A stretch of 64,000 nucleotides of DNA from JAMLIA01 sp039810005 (lineage in GTDB: Bacteria; Chloroflexota; Chloroflexia; Thermomicrobiales; CFX8), in NCBI GenBank assembly GCA_039810005.1, contig JBDHWD010000001.1:1-64000 (forward strand), written 5' to 3'. Numbering within the stretch: position 1 is the stretch's first letter; every line of letters starts with the position of its first letter. Below the pieces are notes generated by a model that was not told where the DNA came from, did no database searches, and saw only the letters and a list, made by a program, of their open reading frames with translations. The translations under genes and the position numbers were made by a program. This document shows positions 26,624 through 35,730 of the stretch, one piece after another.

Positions 26624-27982
26624 ATGGTAAGCGAATCCATCGACACGCGCTATGCTCAGGCCGTCGTTGAGCCCGAGCGTCTCTCCGGCTTCCACGAGCC
26701 AGACGCTCCGCCGGAAGATGTGATGCGAGCCTGTGTCCATTGCGGCTTCTGCCTGCCGGCCTGCCCGACCTATCGCCTGACACTTCGTGAGCGCTCATCA
26801 CCGCGTGGGCGGATCGCATTGATCAAGTCAGTCCACGAAGGCCATCTCAGCATTCTCGATCCGATCTTTCAGGAGGAGATGTCGCTCTGCCTGAATTGCC
26901 GCGCCTGCGAAGCAGCCTGTCCATCCGGTGTCAAGTACGGCGAACTTGTCGAGACGGCGCGTGTTCAGATCGAGCGCGTCAATCGCCACGCACCGCACGT
27001 TTCGCTGGCTCGCGCTGCGGCGTTCCGCGGTGCCTTCGGCAGCACGCGCCGTTTTCGCGCGCTCTCGTCCGGCCTGCGCCTGTATCAGCGCAGCGGCGCG
27101 CGGCAGGTTGTGCGCAAGTCGGGCGTGCTGAAGCTGATGAACCTTAGCAAGCAGGAAGCGATGCTGCCGGAGCTGAAGGAAGAGTTCCTCGTCCCGGGCC
27201 AGGAATACTGGCCGGCCGAAGGTGAGCGCCGAGGGACAGTTGCGCTGCTGGCCGGCTGCATCATGAGCACCGCCTACGCCGATGTCGATCGCGCGACTGC
27301 GCGGGTGCTGGCGCGTAACGGCTACGACGTCGTGGTGCCGACCGGACAGGGCTGTTGCGGAGCGCTGGCCGTCCATTCCGGCGATATGGACAATGGTCGA
27401 GTTCAGGCGCGCGCAAACATCGAGGCGTTCGACAATCCGCAGTTTGACGCTGTCATTGTCAATGCGGCCGGCTGCGGTGCCGCCATGAAGGAGTACGGAT
27501 TTCTGCTGCGCGATGATCCCGCATACGCGGAGCGCGCGAAGCAGTTCAGCGCGCGGGTCAAGGACGCAACCGAGTTTCTTGCCCAAGCTGGTCTGACCAG
27601 CCAGCCGGGACAGCTCAACATTGACGTGACCTATCAGGAGCCGTGTCATCTGGCACACGCGCAACGTATTACTCGTGAGCCGCGCGAGTTGCTGAACGCG
27701 ATTCCCGGCCTGACGCTCGTGGAGATGCCCGAATCGACGATGTGCTGCGGTAGCGCCGGCATCTATAACCTGATGCAGCCGGAGATGTCGTCGGCGCTGC
27801 TGACGCGCAAGCTCGACAACGCCGCGACGACCGGAGTGCGTACGATCGTATCGGCCAATCCCGGTTGCATGATGCAGCTTGTCGCCGGCTTGCGTGAACG
27901 CGGCGAGCAGGTAGAGGTGGTCCACATCATGACGTTGCTCGACCGCGCCTATGCGGCGGCATCTGCTCCGGAGATCGCGTAA
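26624..27982 (+). CDS. glcF: Glycolate oxidase iron-sulfur subunit GlcF
   Basis: Passes electrons from the GlcDE flavins to quinone. The 452-residue protein has two 4Fe-4S ferredoxin motifs (CVHCGFCLPACPTY and CLNCRACEAACPSG) and two cysteine-rich CCG domains (LAGCIMS...GCCGALAVHSG and EPCHLAHAQ...CCGSAGIYN). It follows glcE by 20 nt and ends the operon; the histidine kinase gene converges on it with 8 nt between. Confidence 0.94.
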   Translation: MVSESIDTRYAQAVVEPERLSGFHEPDAPPEDVMRACVHCGFCLPACPTYRLTLRERSSPRGRIALIKSVHEGHLSILDPIFQEEMSLCLNCRACEAACPSGVKYGELVETARVQIERVNRHAPHVSLARAAAFRGAFGSTRRFRALSSGLRLYQRSGARQVVRKSGVLKLMNLSKQEAMLPELKEEFLVPGQEYWPAEGERRGTVALLAGCIMSTAYADVDRATARVLARNGYDVVVPTGQGCCGALAVHSGDMDNGRVQARANIEAFDNPQFDAVIVNAAGCGAAMKEYGFLLRDDPAYAERAKQFSARVKDATEFLAQAGLTSQPGQLNIDVTYQEPCHLAHAQRITREPRELLNAIPGLTLVEMPESTMCCGSAGIYNLMQPEMSSALLTRKLDNAATTGVRTIVSANPGCMMQLVAGLRERGEQVEVVHIMTLLDRAYAAASAPEIA

Positions 27983-27990
27983 GCCGACGG

Positions 27991-29874
27991 CTACCCAGTA
28001 GCCGGAAAGCGGATCGCTGTGACAGCGCCACCTTCGGGTCTGTTGCGAATATCGAACGTACCCTTGAGATCGGACATCGTCAGCGTTCTGGCGATGCGCA
28101 GCCCGAGGCTGCTGTCTCGTTCGATGTCAAAACCTTCTGGCAGGCCACAACCGTCGTCTTCAATTCGCAACTCAATCTGATCGTCCCAGGCGCGTGGTGT
28201 GATCCAGATGTGTCCTGATGTTCGATCGGCCATGCCGTGCTCGATCGAGTTCGTCACACACTCATTCACGAGCAATGCCAGGATCGTCGCCTGCCGCGAG
28301 CTGGCGGTCGCGTCGCTTGGCAACACCTCGAACTCGACGTGGATACCGCGCGGTACGACGTTGACCGATGCTTCGTCAACAACATGCTTGACGATCGACG
28401 TCACTGTTGCGGATGTCAGATTGTCCGCCGATAGGAGGTTGTGGACAGCGGCGATTGACTGCACCCGCGCGACCGCCTCCTGCAGCGTAGCCTTGTGGGC
28501 AGGATGAGACGCGTGTCGCGCCTGCATCGACAACAGCGCGGCGACAGTCTGCAGGTTGTTACGGACGCGATGATGCATCTCCTGCAGGAGCGTTGATGCG
28601 CGCGCGAAGCCGCGGTTCGCTTCGTCATACAGCTCGGCGTTCTCGACGGCCAGCGCTGCAGCGTCGGCGAATGCCTGAAATAGCCCCAGCTTTTGGTCGA
28701 TGTGGTTTTCATCGAGGCGGGCCCGGACGAATACGCTGCCAATGAGCCGATGCGCGGTGAGCAGCGGCGCACCGATCAGAATGTGGTTGTCGTCGAGCTC
28801 AATCGCGACGGCACTACGAGTTGCCGTCACCCGCTCAATCAGTGAGAACGGGAACATGTCGGCAGCATTCTCGGGGCCAGTCGCGCCAACGCACACGGGC
28901 AGTGCATCTGCTGTATGGGCGGTCGCCAGGACGACCGCCGCATCGCCACGCGCAATCGCGGCTGCGTGCTGCGCAATGAGCGGATAGAGATCCTCCGGGA
29001 GGCGTTCGGCGGATAGGCTGCGGCTGACTGCTTGTAGTGCCTTCATCTCGTCAATGCGGCGGTGGAGCGCTTCGTCGGTCTGGCTATACAGTCGCGCGTT
29101 TTCGATGGCGATAGCTAGCTCACCAGCGGCGGTTTCGAGGAACGTCAGCTCGTCAGGGTCGAACGAGCGTCGCTCGATTGACTGGATATTCATGACGCCG
29201 ACCAGGCGATCCGGTTCGCGTAGCAGCAGTGGCACCGATACCTGCGAGGTGTAGCGATCCTCACCAACAATCGGGTAGGTGAAGAACGCCGGGTGCGCCT
29301 GCGCGTCTTCTACCATCTGGGTCTGGTGGCTGGTGGCTGCCAGACCGGTGATGCCGGCATCCGACCGAATGGCAATGCGACCGATCGCTTCGGGATTGAG
29401 ACCCTTGGTCGCACGGAGGATCAGCGCCTCCGTGTGCCCGTCGTGCAGGAAGACCGAGCAGGCGTCGCCCTCAATCGTTTCGGCAACCGTTTCAACGATC
29501 GTCGTCAGCACGTCGTCGAGTCGCAGACTCGATGTCGCGGCGCGATTGATTCGGTGCAGCGCAGCGAGCCGCGCGACGTGGCTGGAGAGGCGGCCCGGCG
29601 GACGGTGGGTTGTGCCGCGGGTGCGGACCACCTGATCCACGTAGCCACGCACGATCGAGCCGAGCGTGTCTGCGCTAAGAACGGCGAGCAGATCAGCGGC
29701 GCTCTGCTCCAGAAGCTCGAACGTCTCCTCGATGGTCAGGTCGGCTTTGGCACAGGACGAGCCCAATCGGTGCGCAGCACGCCTTGCTTGCGCGCCACCC
29801 AGCGATGGCTCTGGTTGAATAGTCTCAAGAAAGTGCGTCAGTGCATCTATCGGCGCGATCTTCGCGTCAGCCAT
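27991..29874 (-). CDS. Double-GAF sensor histidine kinase (HisKA_2 type)
   Basis: A soluble sensor kinase of about 627 residues with no membrane segment. The order is: a helical N-terminal domain (1-100), GAF domain 1 (about 115-270, with VCSVFLHDG and GVMNIQS-type strands), GAF domain 2 (about 290-425, with ALPVCVGATGPENA), HisKA_2 with the phosphorylated His in QEMHHRVRNN (434-435), and an HATPase domain with NECVTNSIEHG (N box) and DDGCGLP (G1). The LLSMQARH and VHNLL context is typical of HisKA_2 kinases. I chose the ATG with AAGGGGG 6 nt upstream; the ATG two codons earlier is the alternative. No response regulator is adjacent. It is divergent from herA. Confidence 0.9.
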   Translation of the reverse strand: MADAKIAPIDALTHFLETIQPEPSLGGAQARRAAHRLGSSCAKADLTIEETFELLEQSAADLLAVLSADTLGSIVRGYVDQVVRTRGTTHRPPGRLSSHVARLAALHRINRAATSSLRLDDVLTTIVETVAETIEGDACSVFLHDGHTEALILRATKGLNPEAIGRIAIRSDAGITGLAATSHQTQMVEDAQAHPAFFTYPIVGEDRYTSQVSVPLLLREPDRLVGVMNIQSIERRSFDPDELTFLETAAGELAIAIENARLYSQTDEALHRRIDEMKALQAVSRSLSAERLPEDLYPLIAQHAAAIARGDAAVVLATAHTADALPVCVGATGPENAADMFPFSLIERVTATRSAVAIELDDNHILIGAPLLTAHRLIGSVFVRARLDENHIDQKLGLFQAFADAAALAVENAELYDEANRGFARASTLLQEMHHRVRNNLQTVAALLSMQARHASHPAHKATLQEAVARVQSIAAVHNLLSADNLTSATVTSIVKHVVDEASVNVVPRGIHVEFEVLPSDATASSRQATILALLVNECVTNSIEHGMADRTSGHIWITPRAWDDQIELRIEDDGCGLPEGFDIERDSSLGLRIARTLTMSDLKGTFDIRNRPEGGAVTAIRFPATG

Positions 29875-29960
29875 TGACATCCCCCTTGTCGCCAATGGGT
29901 CGATTTGGGGCGATGATACACTTCCAGAGCGTACGAACACTGTGTCTGGCCGGAGGACTC

Positions 29961-31571
29961 ATGGATTCAGGTAGCCGTGACGACGTGCTCGGCGTGGTAA
30001 CCGAAGGCAGCTTCAGCGCCGGACTGACCGTTCGCCTGAATGGCAACTACGCCGAGGACTTGCAGGTCGGCAGCTTCGTTGTCCTCGAAGGCACCCGAGA
30101 GCGCTATTTTAGCCTGATTAATGACCTGCAGTTGCGCACGACCGACCCAACTGTTGTTGCCGATCCGCCGGTTGAGAGCGCCTTCATCCGCTCGGCTTTG
30201 CAGGGTATCCACACCTTTACCGCCGCGACTGTTCGCCCGAGTCTCGTTGTCGAGGACAAAGACTCTGTCGTAGGCGGAGCGCCCCGCGCTGTGCGCACGA
30301 TTCCGTCGCACTTCGCGCAAATGCGTCGCGCCCGCGAAGAGGACTTCGATGTTGTCTTCGGGCATGAAGGCGACGAGCGCTTCTCCGTCGGTGCCCCGAT
30401 CGCGATGGACGATGTCAATGTGACGATCGATCTGCGCAAGCTCGTCGAGCGACCGAGCGGTATCTTCGGGCAGACCGGCACCGGCAAGAGCGTACTCACC
30501 CGCCTGATCCTGTTCGGGCTGATTCGCAGCGACATCGCCTCGGCGCTGATCTTCGACATGCACGATGAGTATGCCGACGCGCGACCGGACAAGCAGGAGA
30601 TCCCCGGTTTGCGCGATCTTTTCGGCGCGACAGAAGTCAAGGTTTATGGCCTCGACCGCAAAGCTCCGCGCGTCGATTACCACATCCAGATCGGCATGAA
30701 TCACATTGAGCCGGAGGACATCGAGCTTCTCCGCGATGAGCTGGATCTGACCGATACGTTCAGTGCCACGACGTTCCTGCTGCGCAAGGTCTATGGCAAG
30801 CGTTGGCTTTCGGAACTGCTGAACATGGATGCCGAAAGTATCAAGGAGTTTGTCGAACGGACTGGTGCGCACGAGGGCGCAATCGATGCACTGCGCCGCA
30901 AGCTGATGTACCTCTCCGACCGTGATTACATCGTGACGGAATCATCGTCTGATCCGGTGCGCGACATCGTCCATCACTTGCAGGGTGGCCGTCATGTCAT
31001 CGTGCAGTTCGGCCGCTGGGATAATCTGCGCGACTATATGCTCGTCGCTAACCTGCTAACGCGGCGCATCCACGAGCAGTATCGCGAGGCTGCCGATAAG
31101 CGCCGGACGCAGATGAGCATCGAGAAAGGCCGTTCACTCGTCGTTGTGCTTGAAGAGGCGCACAAGTTCCTCAGCCCGTCAGCGGCGCGCCAGTCTATCT
31201 TCGGCATCATCGCCCGCGAGATGCGTAAGTTTGATGTCTCGCTGATGGTTGTCGACCAGCGCCCAAGCCAGATTGATTCCGAGGTCATGTCGCAACTGGC
31301 GACCCGCATTAGTGGCCTCCTGACTGACGAGCACGATATCGGTGCGGTTCTCAGCGGGACGAGCGATCGGTCCGGCCTGCGGTCGATGCTGGCCAGCCTG
31401 GAGCCAACCCAGCAGTGCCTCGTCGTTGGCCACGCGATACCGATGCCGATGGTCGTGCGGACACGCAAGTACAGCCGTGAGCTGCGCGATGACACCGTCG
31501 GGCGGAAACCCGTCGATAACAGCCCGGGCCTGGCTCTCCTTCGTGGTGGGCGACCGGGAGGGAATTCCTGA
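29961..31571 (+). CDS. herA: HerA-type hexameric ATPase/translocase
   Basis: FtsK/HerA-superfamily DNA translocase, 536 residues. An N-terminal HAS-barrel (about 8-60, DDVLGVVTEGSFSAGL) precedes the ATPase core with Walker A GQTGTGKS (170-177), Walker B ALIFDMHDEY, and the HerA-specific LVVVLEEAHKFL and MVVDQRPSQID with the arginine finger region. In archaea HerA works with NurA, Mre11 and Rad50 in DNA-end resection; here the next gene is an Mre11/SbcD nuclease and no NurA or Rad50 is seen. The ATG has GGAGG 4 nt upstream. Confidence 0.92.
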   Translation: MDSGSRDDVLGVVTEGSFSAGLTVRLNGNYAEDLQVGSFVVLEGTRERYFSLINDLQLRTTDPTVVADPPVESAFIRSALQGIHTFTAATVRPSLVVEDKDSVVGGAPRAVRTIPSHFAQMRRAREEDFDVVFGHEGDERFSVGAPIAMDDVNVTIDLRKLVERPSGIFGQTGTGKSVLTRLILFGLIRSDIASALIFDMHDEYADARPDKQEIPGLRDLFGATEVKVYGLDRKAPRVDYHIQIGMNHIEPEDIELLRDELDLTDTFSATTFLLRKVYGKRWLSELLNMDAESIKEFVERTGAHEGAIDALRRKLMYLSDRDYIVTESSSDPVRDIVHHLQGGRHVIVQFGRWDNLRDYMLVANLLTRRIHEQYREAADKRRTQMSIEKGRSLVVVLEEAHKFLSPSAARQSIFGIIAREMRKFDVSLMVVDQRPSQIDSEVMSQLATRISGLLTDEHDIGAVLSGTSDRSGLRSMLASLEPTQQCLVVGHAIPMPMVVRTRKYSRELRDDTVGRKPVDNSPGLALLRGGRPGGNS

Positions 31572-31574
31572 TCT

Positions 31575-32834
31575 GTGAAGCTGATTCATTTCTCTGACCT
31601 GCACCTGGGCATCGACAGCCACGGATCGCTCGATCCCGAGACTGGTCTGTCGACCCGAGTGCTCGACTTCCTGAGAGCGTTTGACACCATCGTCGACCGC
31701 GCAATTGGCGGTGGATACGACGCAGTCCTGTTCACCGGAGATGCATTCAAGAATCGTGACCCGAGCCCGACTCTGCAGCGCGAGTTCGCGCGACGCATCC
31801 TGCGCCTTGCTCAGTCCAGCGTGCCGATCGCGATGCTGGTGGGGAATCACGACCTGCCGAATATGGCCAGCCGCGCCACGCCGGTCGAACTCTACAAGGT
31901 GCTTGAAATTCCCGGTGTCCATGTCAGCCGCAACATCGAGTCGTTCGTTCTGCGCACGAAGAGCGGGCCGCTGCAAGTCATTGCCCTGCCGTGGATCACT
32001 CGCTCGCTCTTACTCAACCTCGACATGTATCGCGACATGACGGATGAGGAGCTGGATCGCGAGCAGCGGCGCATGGTGTCTCAAGCGGTTAGCGAGGAGC
32101 TGGATGCGCTCGATCCGTCGTTGCCGGCAGTGCTAATGGCGCACGTCAGTCTGCAAGGCGCGACGCTCGGCTACGAGCAGTCAATCATGCTTGGGCGCGA
32201 TGTCACCGTCGGTCGCGACGATTTGCACGCCCGCGGCTTTGACTACGTTGCGCTGGGCCATATTCACAAGCATCAGGTCATCGGGACGCACCCGCCGGTC
32301 GTCTATGCCGGCAGCCCGGAGCGCGTCGACTTCGGCGAAGAGCACGAGCCGAAGGGCTACGTCGAAGTTGAGATCGACACGGCGGGTTCTGAGCGAGAAA
32401 CGACGTACACGTTCGTTCCGCTACCAGCCCGACGATTCGAGACGCTCCGCATCGCGGCTGCTGGTGACACACCGGATCGCGTCGTTCTGAGGGAGCTCGA
32501 GCGCGAGGCGGGACGAATTCGTGACGCGGTCGTCCGTTGCATCGTGCAGGTCGATCCGGGACGCGAGAGTAGTGTCTCTCCTGTCGAGGTCCGTCGCGCC
32601 CTGCAAGCTGCGGGTGCGTACTCCATCGCCTATGTGACGATCGAGAGCGATACCGTCTCGCGAGCGCGAACGGAGCTCGACGAAGAGATCGCGCGTGATG
32701 CAGCGACGATGCTGGATCGCTGGCTGGAGCAGAAGAAGTATGATGCGGCTCTGAAGGAGCGCGTGCGCTCAATGGGGCTGGAGATGATTACGCAACATCG
32801 TCAGGATACGGAAGGGCGCGGCGAAGGTGGTTGA
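31575..32834 (+). CDS. Mre11/SbcD-type DNA exonuclease
   Basis: Metallophosphoesterase nuclease of 419 residues. The five phosphodiesterase motifs are visible: FSDLHLG (D8, H10), LFTGDAF, LVGNHDLP, MAHVSLQG and YVALGHIHKHQ. A C-terminal capping domain (about 275-419) is rich in E and R and resembles SbcD rather than eukaryotic Mre11. The GTG start is 3 nt after the herA stop codon. The usual SbcC/Rad50 gene is missing next to it. Confidence 0.9.
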   Translation: MKLIHFSDLHLGIDSHGSLDPETGLSTRVLDFLRAFDTIVDRAIGGGYDAVLFTGDAFKNRDPSPTLQREFARRILRLAQSSVPIAMLVGNHDLPNMASRATPVELYKVLEIPGVHVSRNIESFVLRTKSGPLQVIALPWITRSLLLNLDMYRDMTDEELDREQRRMVSQAVSEELDALDPSLPAVLMAHVSLQGATLGYEQSIMLGRDVTVGRDDLHARGFDYVALGHIHKHQVIGTHPPVVYAGSPERVDFGEEHEPKGYVEVEIDTAGSERETTYTFVPLPARRFETLRIAAAGDTPDRVVLRELEREAGRIRDAVVRCIVQVDPGRESSVSPVEVRRALQAAGAYSIAYVTIESDTVSRARTELDEEIARDAATMLDRWLEQKKYDAALKERVRSMGLEMITQHRQDTEGRGEGG

Positions 32835-33615
32835 TATCAGCAAGGCTGTCGGACGAACGACTGGTCGTCGTCGGCTGGAAGATATGTCGTGGCCGCAGGT
32901 GAAGGCGGCGATTGATGCCGGCCAGCGGACGATCGTGGCTGCTGCAGGCTCGATGGAGCAGCACGGTCCGCACATGCCGATGCAGACCGATACGCTGCTC
33001 GGAACATTCCTGGCCGACGCGATCGTGGAACGCCTGCCGGGTGTTCTCCGCGGCCCGACGATACCGTTCGGTGTGTCGGAGCATCACATGCCGTTTGCCG
33101 GCACGATCACGCTCGATACCGAGACATTCAAGACGGTCGTGCGGCAGTACGTCGCCAGCCTCGCAGCCCACGGCTTTGAGACGATCATCATCGTTCCCAG
33201 CCACGGTGGCAATTTCCTACCGCTGCGCGCGCTTGAGGAAGAGACTGGCGGCAAGATCGGCGGCGCGCGGTTCATCGCCTATAGCGACCTGAACGAGTTC
33301 ATCAAGCCGATGTTCGCGGTTGCTGAGGCCGATGGCCTGACGGCGGCGCAGGCAGGCGCGCACGCCGGCGAGGCCGAGACATCGCTGGTGCTTGCCGCCA
33401 ACGGGTCGCTCGTAGAGATGGAGTACGCCGAAGAGGGTTATGTCGGCGACTTTGGGCCCGAGGCGCAAACGATCATTTTCGAGCAGGGCATGGTCGCGTT
33501 GACGAACAACGGGATCCTCGGCGATGCCCGACCAGCAACCGAAGAGCGCGGCTTCAAGTACCGCGACCGGATGGCCGACATGCTCGCCGCGTGGATTCGC
33601 GAGCGAATCCCGTAA
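32827..33615 (+). CDS. Creatininase family protein
   Basis: Metal-dependent amidohydrolase of the creatininase/MftE/FAPy-deformylase superfamily, 262 residues. Metal ligands are seen in AGSMEQHGPHMPMQTD (Glu, His and Asp), SHGGNF and AGEAETSLVLA (Glu). The family includes creatininase, mycofactocin peptidase MftE and the archaeal ArfB deformylase. The GTG start overlaps the nuclease gene by 8 nt, so it is translated with herA and the nuclease; that pairing with DNA-processing genes is unexpected. Substrate unknown. Confidence 0.88.
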   Translation: MVDISKAVGRTTGRRRLEDMSWPQVKAAIDAGQRTIVAAAGSMEQHGPHMPMQTDTLLGTFLADAIVERLPGVLRGPTIPFGVSEHHMPFAGTITLDTETFKTVVRQYVASLAAHGFETIIIVPSHGGNFLPLRALEEETGGKIGGARFIAYSDLNEFIKPMFAVAEADGLTAAQAGAHAGEAETSLVLAANGSLVEMEYAEEGYVGDFGPEAQTIIFEQGMVALTNNGILGDARPATEERGFKYRDRMADMLAAWIRERIP

Positions 33616-33629
33616 TTCTGAAGAGTGAA

Positions 33630-33662
33630 ACGGGGCCGAGCGAGTTTGTCGCTCGGCCCCGT
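33630..33662. terminator. Bidirectional terminator between the herA operon and the S9 peptidase gene
   Basis: A 14-bp perfect stem, ACGGGGCCGAGCGA / TCGCTCGGCCCCGT, with a 5-nt loop, lies between two convergent stops. The plus-strand tail is TGTCGTTT and the minus-strand tail TTCACTCTT, so it can serve both genes. Confidence 0.85.
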
Positions 33663-33678
33663 TGTCGTTTCAGGCTCT

Positions 33679-35667
33679 CTAGAGGTAGCGGTCGAACCAG
33701 CCGATAATGTGCTCCAGCCGCTCAATGCGGTGCTTGGGCTTACCTGTTCGCGACAGGTTGTGGCTCTCGTTCGGAATGCGCACGAACTCGACCTCGCGGC
33801 CCAGGCGCTTCAGCGAGATGAAGACCTGCTCCGCCTGCTCAATCGGGCATCGGTAATCCTGCTCCGAGTGGACGATGAGCAATGGCGTCGTCATGTCCTT
33901 GACGTAGGTGATCGGGGAGTACTTCATCAGGCGCTCGCGCTCTTCCCACGGCGTGCCGCCAAACTCGTACTCACCAAAGGTGAATCCGATGTCACTCGTG
34001 CCGTAGAACGAGAACAGGTTCGAGACGCAGCGCTGCGTGACAGCCGCCTTGAAGCGATCGGTGTGCCCGATAACCCACAGGGTCATGTAGCCGCCGTAGG
34101 AGCCGCCGGTCACGCCCAGGCGATTCTCATCGACGTAGCCCTGGTCCAGCGCCCAATCGACGGCGGCCATCACGTCCGGCATGTCTGTCTCGCCCCAGGC
34201 CATGTGTGACGCAGTTGTGAACGCCTCGCCATAACCGGCCGAGCCGCGTGGGTTCGTGTAGAGCACGACATAACCCCGCGCAGCCATCATCTGGAACTCG
34301 TGCATCATCGCGTTTGCATACATCGCGTGTGGGCCGCCGTGGATCTCCAGAATCATCGGATACTTGCGGCCCTCGACGAAGCCGATCGGTTTCATGATCC
34401 AGCCCTGAATCTCGAGACCATCCGGCGATTTGACCGTGAACTCCTCAGGCGTCGATAGCGCGATGCCACCCAGGAAGTCCTTATTCAGCTCGGTGAGCTG
34501 CTGCTCGTTGCTGCCATCAAGGTCGGCAACGAAGAGGTCGCCCGGATTCGTGGCATCGGCAGCGATGTAGGCGATGCGCTTGCCATCGTTCGAGAGCGTC
34601 ACGGCTGAGATGCGGCGCTCGCCGGTCGTAATCTGCTTCGCGGCCCCGCCACTGGACGGTACGGCGTAGAGATGTGTCGAGCCGTTGCGGCTGCTTAGCA
34701 CGTAGATCGTCTTACCGTCCGGTGACCAGAGTGGCCTCGTTTCTGACGATGCGTAGACATCGCTCATAGCCGAGTCACCGATCGATCGGTCGTGGCTCTC
34801 GGTCAGCGCCGTCGCCTCGCCACCACCGGCACCGACAGTCCACAGATCATCGTCGATCGCGCCGCCGGCCTTCGCGTTGTTGTTGCCGACGACAGCGATC
34901 TGCGTGCCGTCCGGCGACCAGCTCGGCGAGTTGAACGACGCAGTTTCGCCGCCGAGAACGCGTCGCTCTTCCTTGCCGTTCGCATGAATGGCCCAGATCT
35001 CCGAGACGCTGATGGTCTCCATGTCCCGACCGTCGGTGCGATTGCTGACGAATGCGATCTCCTGGCCATTCGGTGACCAGACCGGGTTGACGTTGTCGAA
35101 ATCTCCGTCAGTCAGCCGGCGCGGCTCGCCGCCGAACGCAGGCACGATCCAGAGATGCTTTGGCTTGAGGTCGAGGAATCCCTCGCCGTCGAACTTGTAG
35201 CGGATCTTCGTGATGTGCTTGACATCCGACTTCTCGGCTTCGTCTTCGTCCTTAGCTGCCGTGGCCTCAACAGCCTTCGAGACTGCGACGAAGCTCTGGC
35301 CGTCCGGCGACCAGGCGAAGCTGATGACGCCTTCAGGCAGTGTTGTGACCTGCCAGGCTTCGCCGCCATCGGCCCGCAGCAGCCAGATCTGGCCCTTCTC
35401 GTCGCGGTTCGACAGGAACGCGATGTGCTTCCCGTCTGCCGACCAGCGCGGTGCGGAATCCTTCGCGTCGGCGTGGGTCAGGCGGCGCGACTTCGAGCCG
35501 TCAGCGGCGCTGACATAGATGGAAGATCGATAGTCGTCCTTGTCCTTCTCGATCGTCGTGACCGCGTATGCGATCTGCGAGCCATCCGGCGCGAACTGTG
35601 GCTCGGAAATAAGCTTCAGTCCAAAGAGATCCTCCGCGGTGATCCCGCGGGCTCCAGCATTAGCCAT
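33679..35667 (-). CDS. S9 family peptidase (prolyl oligopeptidase/acylaminoacyl-peptidase type)
   Basis: Serine peptidase of about 662 residues that acts on short peptides. The first 400 residues form a beta-propeller of TolB/WD40-like repeats (pattern PRWSADGKHIAFLSN, FAWSPDGQSF, PVWSPNGQEIAFVSN, PSWSPDGTQIAVVG, PLWSPDGKTIYVLSS). The C-terminal alpha/beta hydrolase has Ser523 in GGSYGGYM, Asp604 in HSEQDYRCP and His636 in NESHN. There is no signal peptide, so it should be cytoplasmic. Start: the ATG has GGAGGAG 12 nt upstream; a GTG 24 nt earlier is in frame. Confidence 0.93.
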   Translation of the reverse strand: MANAGARGITAEDLFGLKLISEPQFAPDGSQIAYAVTTIEKDKDDYRSSIYVSAADGSKSRRLTHADAKDSAPRWSADGKHIAFLSNRDEKGQIWLLRADGGEAWQVTTLPEGVISFAWSPDGQSFVAVSKAVEATAAKDEDEAEKSDVKHITKIRYKFDGEGFLDLKPKHLWIVPAFGGEPRRLTDGDFDNVNPVWSPNGQEIAFVSNRTDGRDMETISVSEIWAIHANGKEERRVLGGETASFNSPSWSPDGTQIAVVGNNNAKAGGAIDDDLWTVGAGGGEATALTESHDRSIGDSAMSDVYASSETRPLWSPDGKTIYVLSSRNGSTHLYAVPSSGGAAKQITTGERRISAVTLSNDGKRIAYIAADATNPGDLFVADLDGSNEQQLTELNKDFLGGIALSTPEEFTVKSPDGLEIQGWIMKPIGFVEGRKYPMILEIHGGPHAMYANAMMHEFQMMAARGYVVLYTNPRGSAGYGEAFTTASHMAWGETDMPDVMAAVDWALDQGYVDENRLGVTGGSYGGYMTLWVIGHTDRFKAAVTQRCVSNLFSFYGTSDIGFTFGEYEFGGTPWEERERLMKYSPITYVKDMTTPLLIVHSEQDYRCPIEQAEQVFISLKRLGREVEFVRIPNESHNLSRTGKPKHRIERLEHIIGWFDRYL

Positions 35668-35730
35668 AGGTGCCGATGTCTCCTCCCTCACGGTTGTAAA
35701 GCGCTGCGTATCGTAGCACGGTTCAGGAGA

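Noticed and set aside
26828..27925. Open frame of 365 codons antisense to glcF
   Set aside because: glcF carries clear iron-sulfur motifs; the antisense frame shows no domain and no ribosome-binding site.
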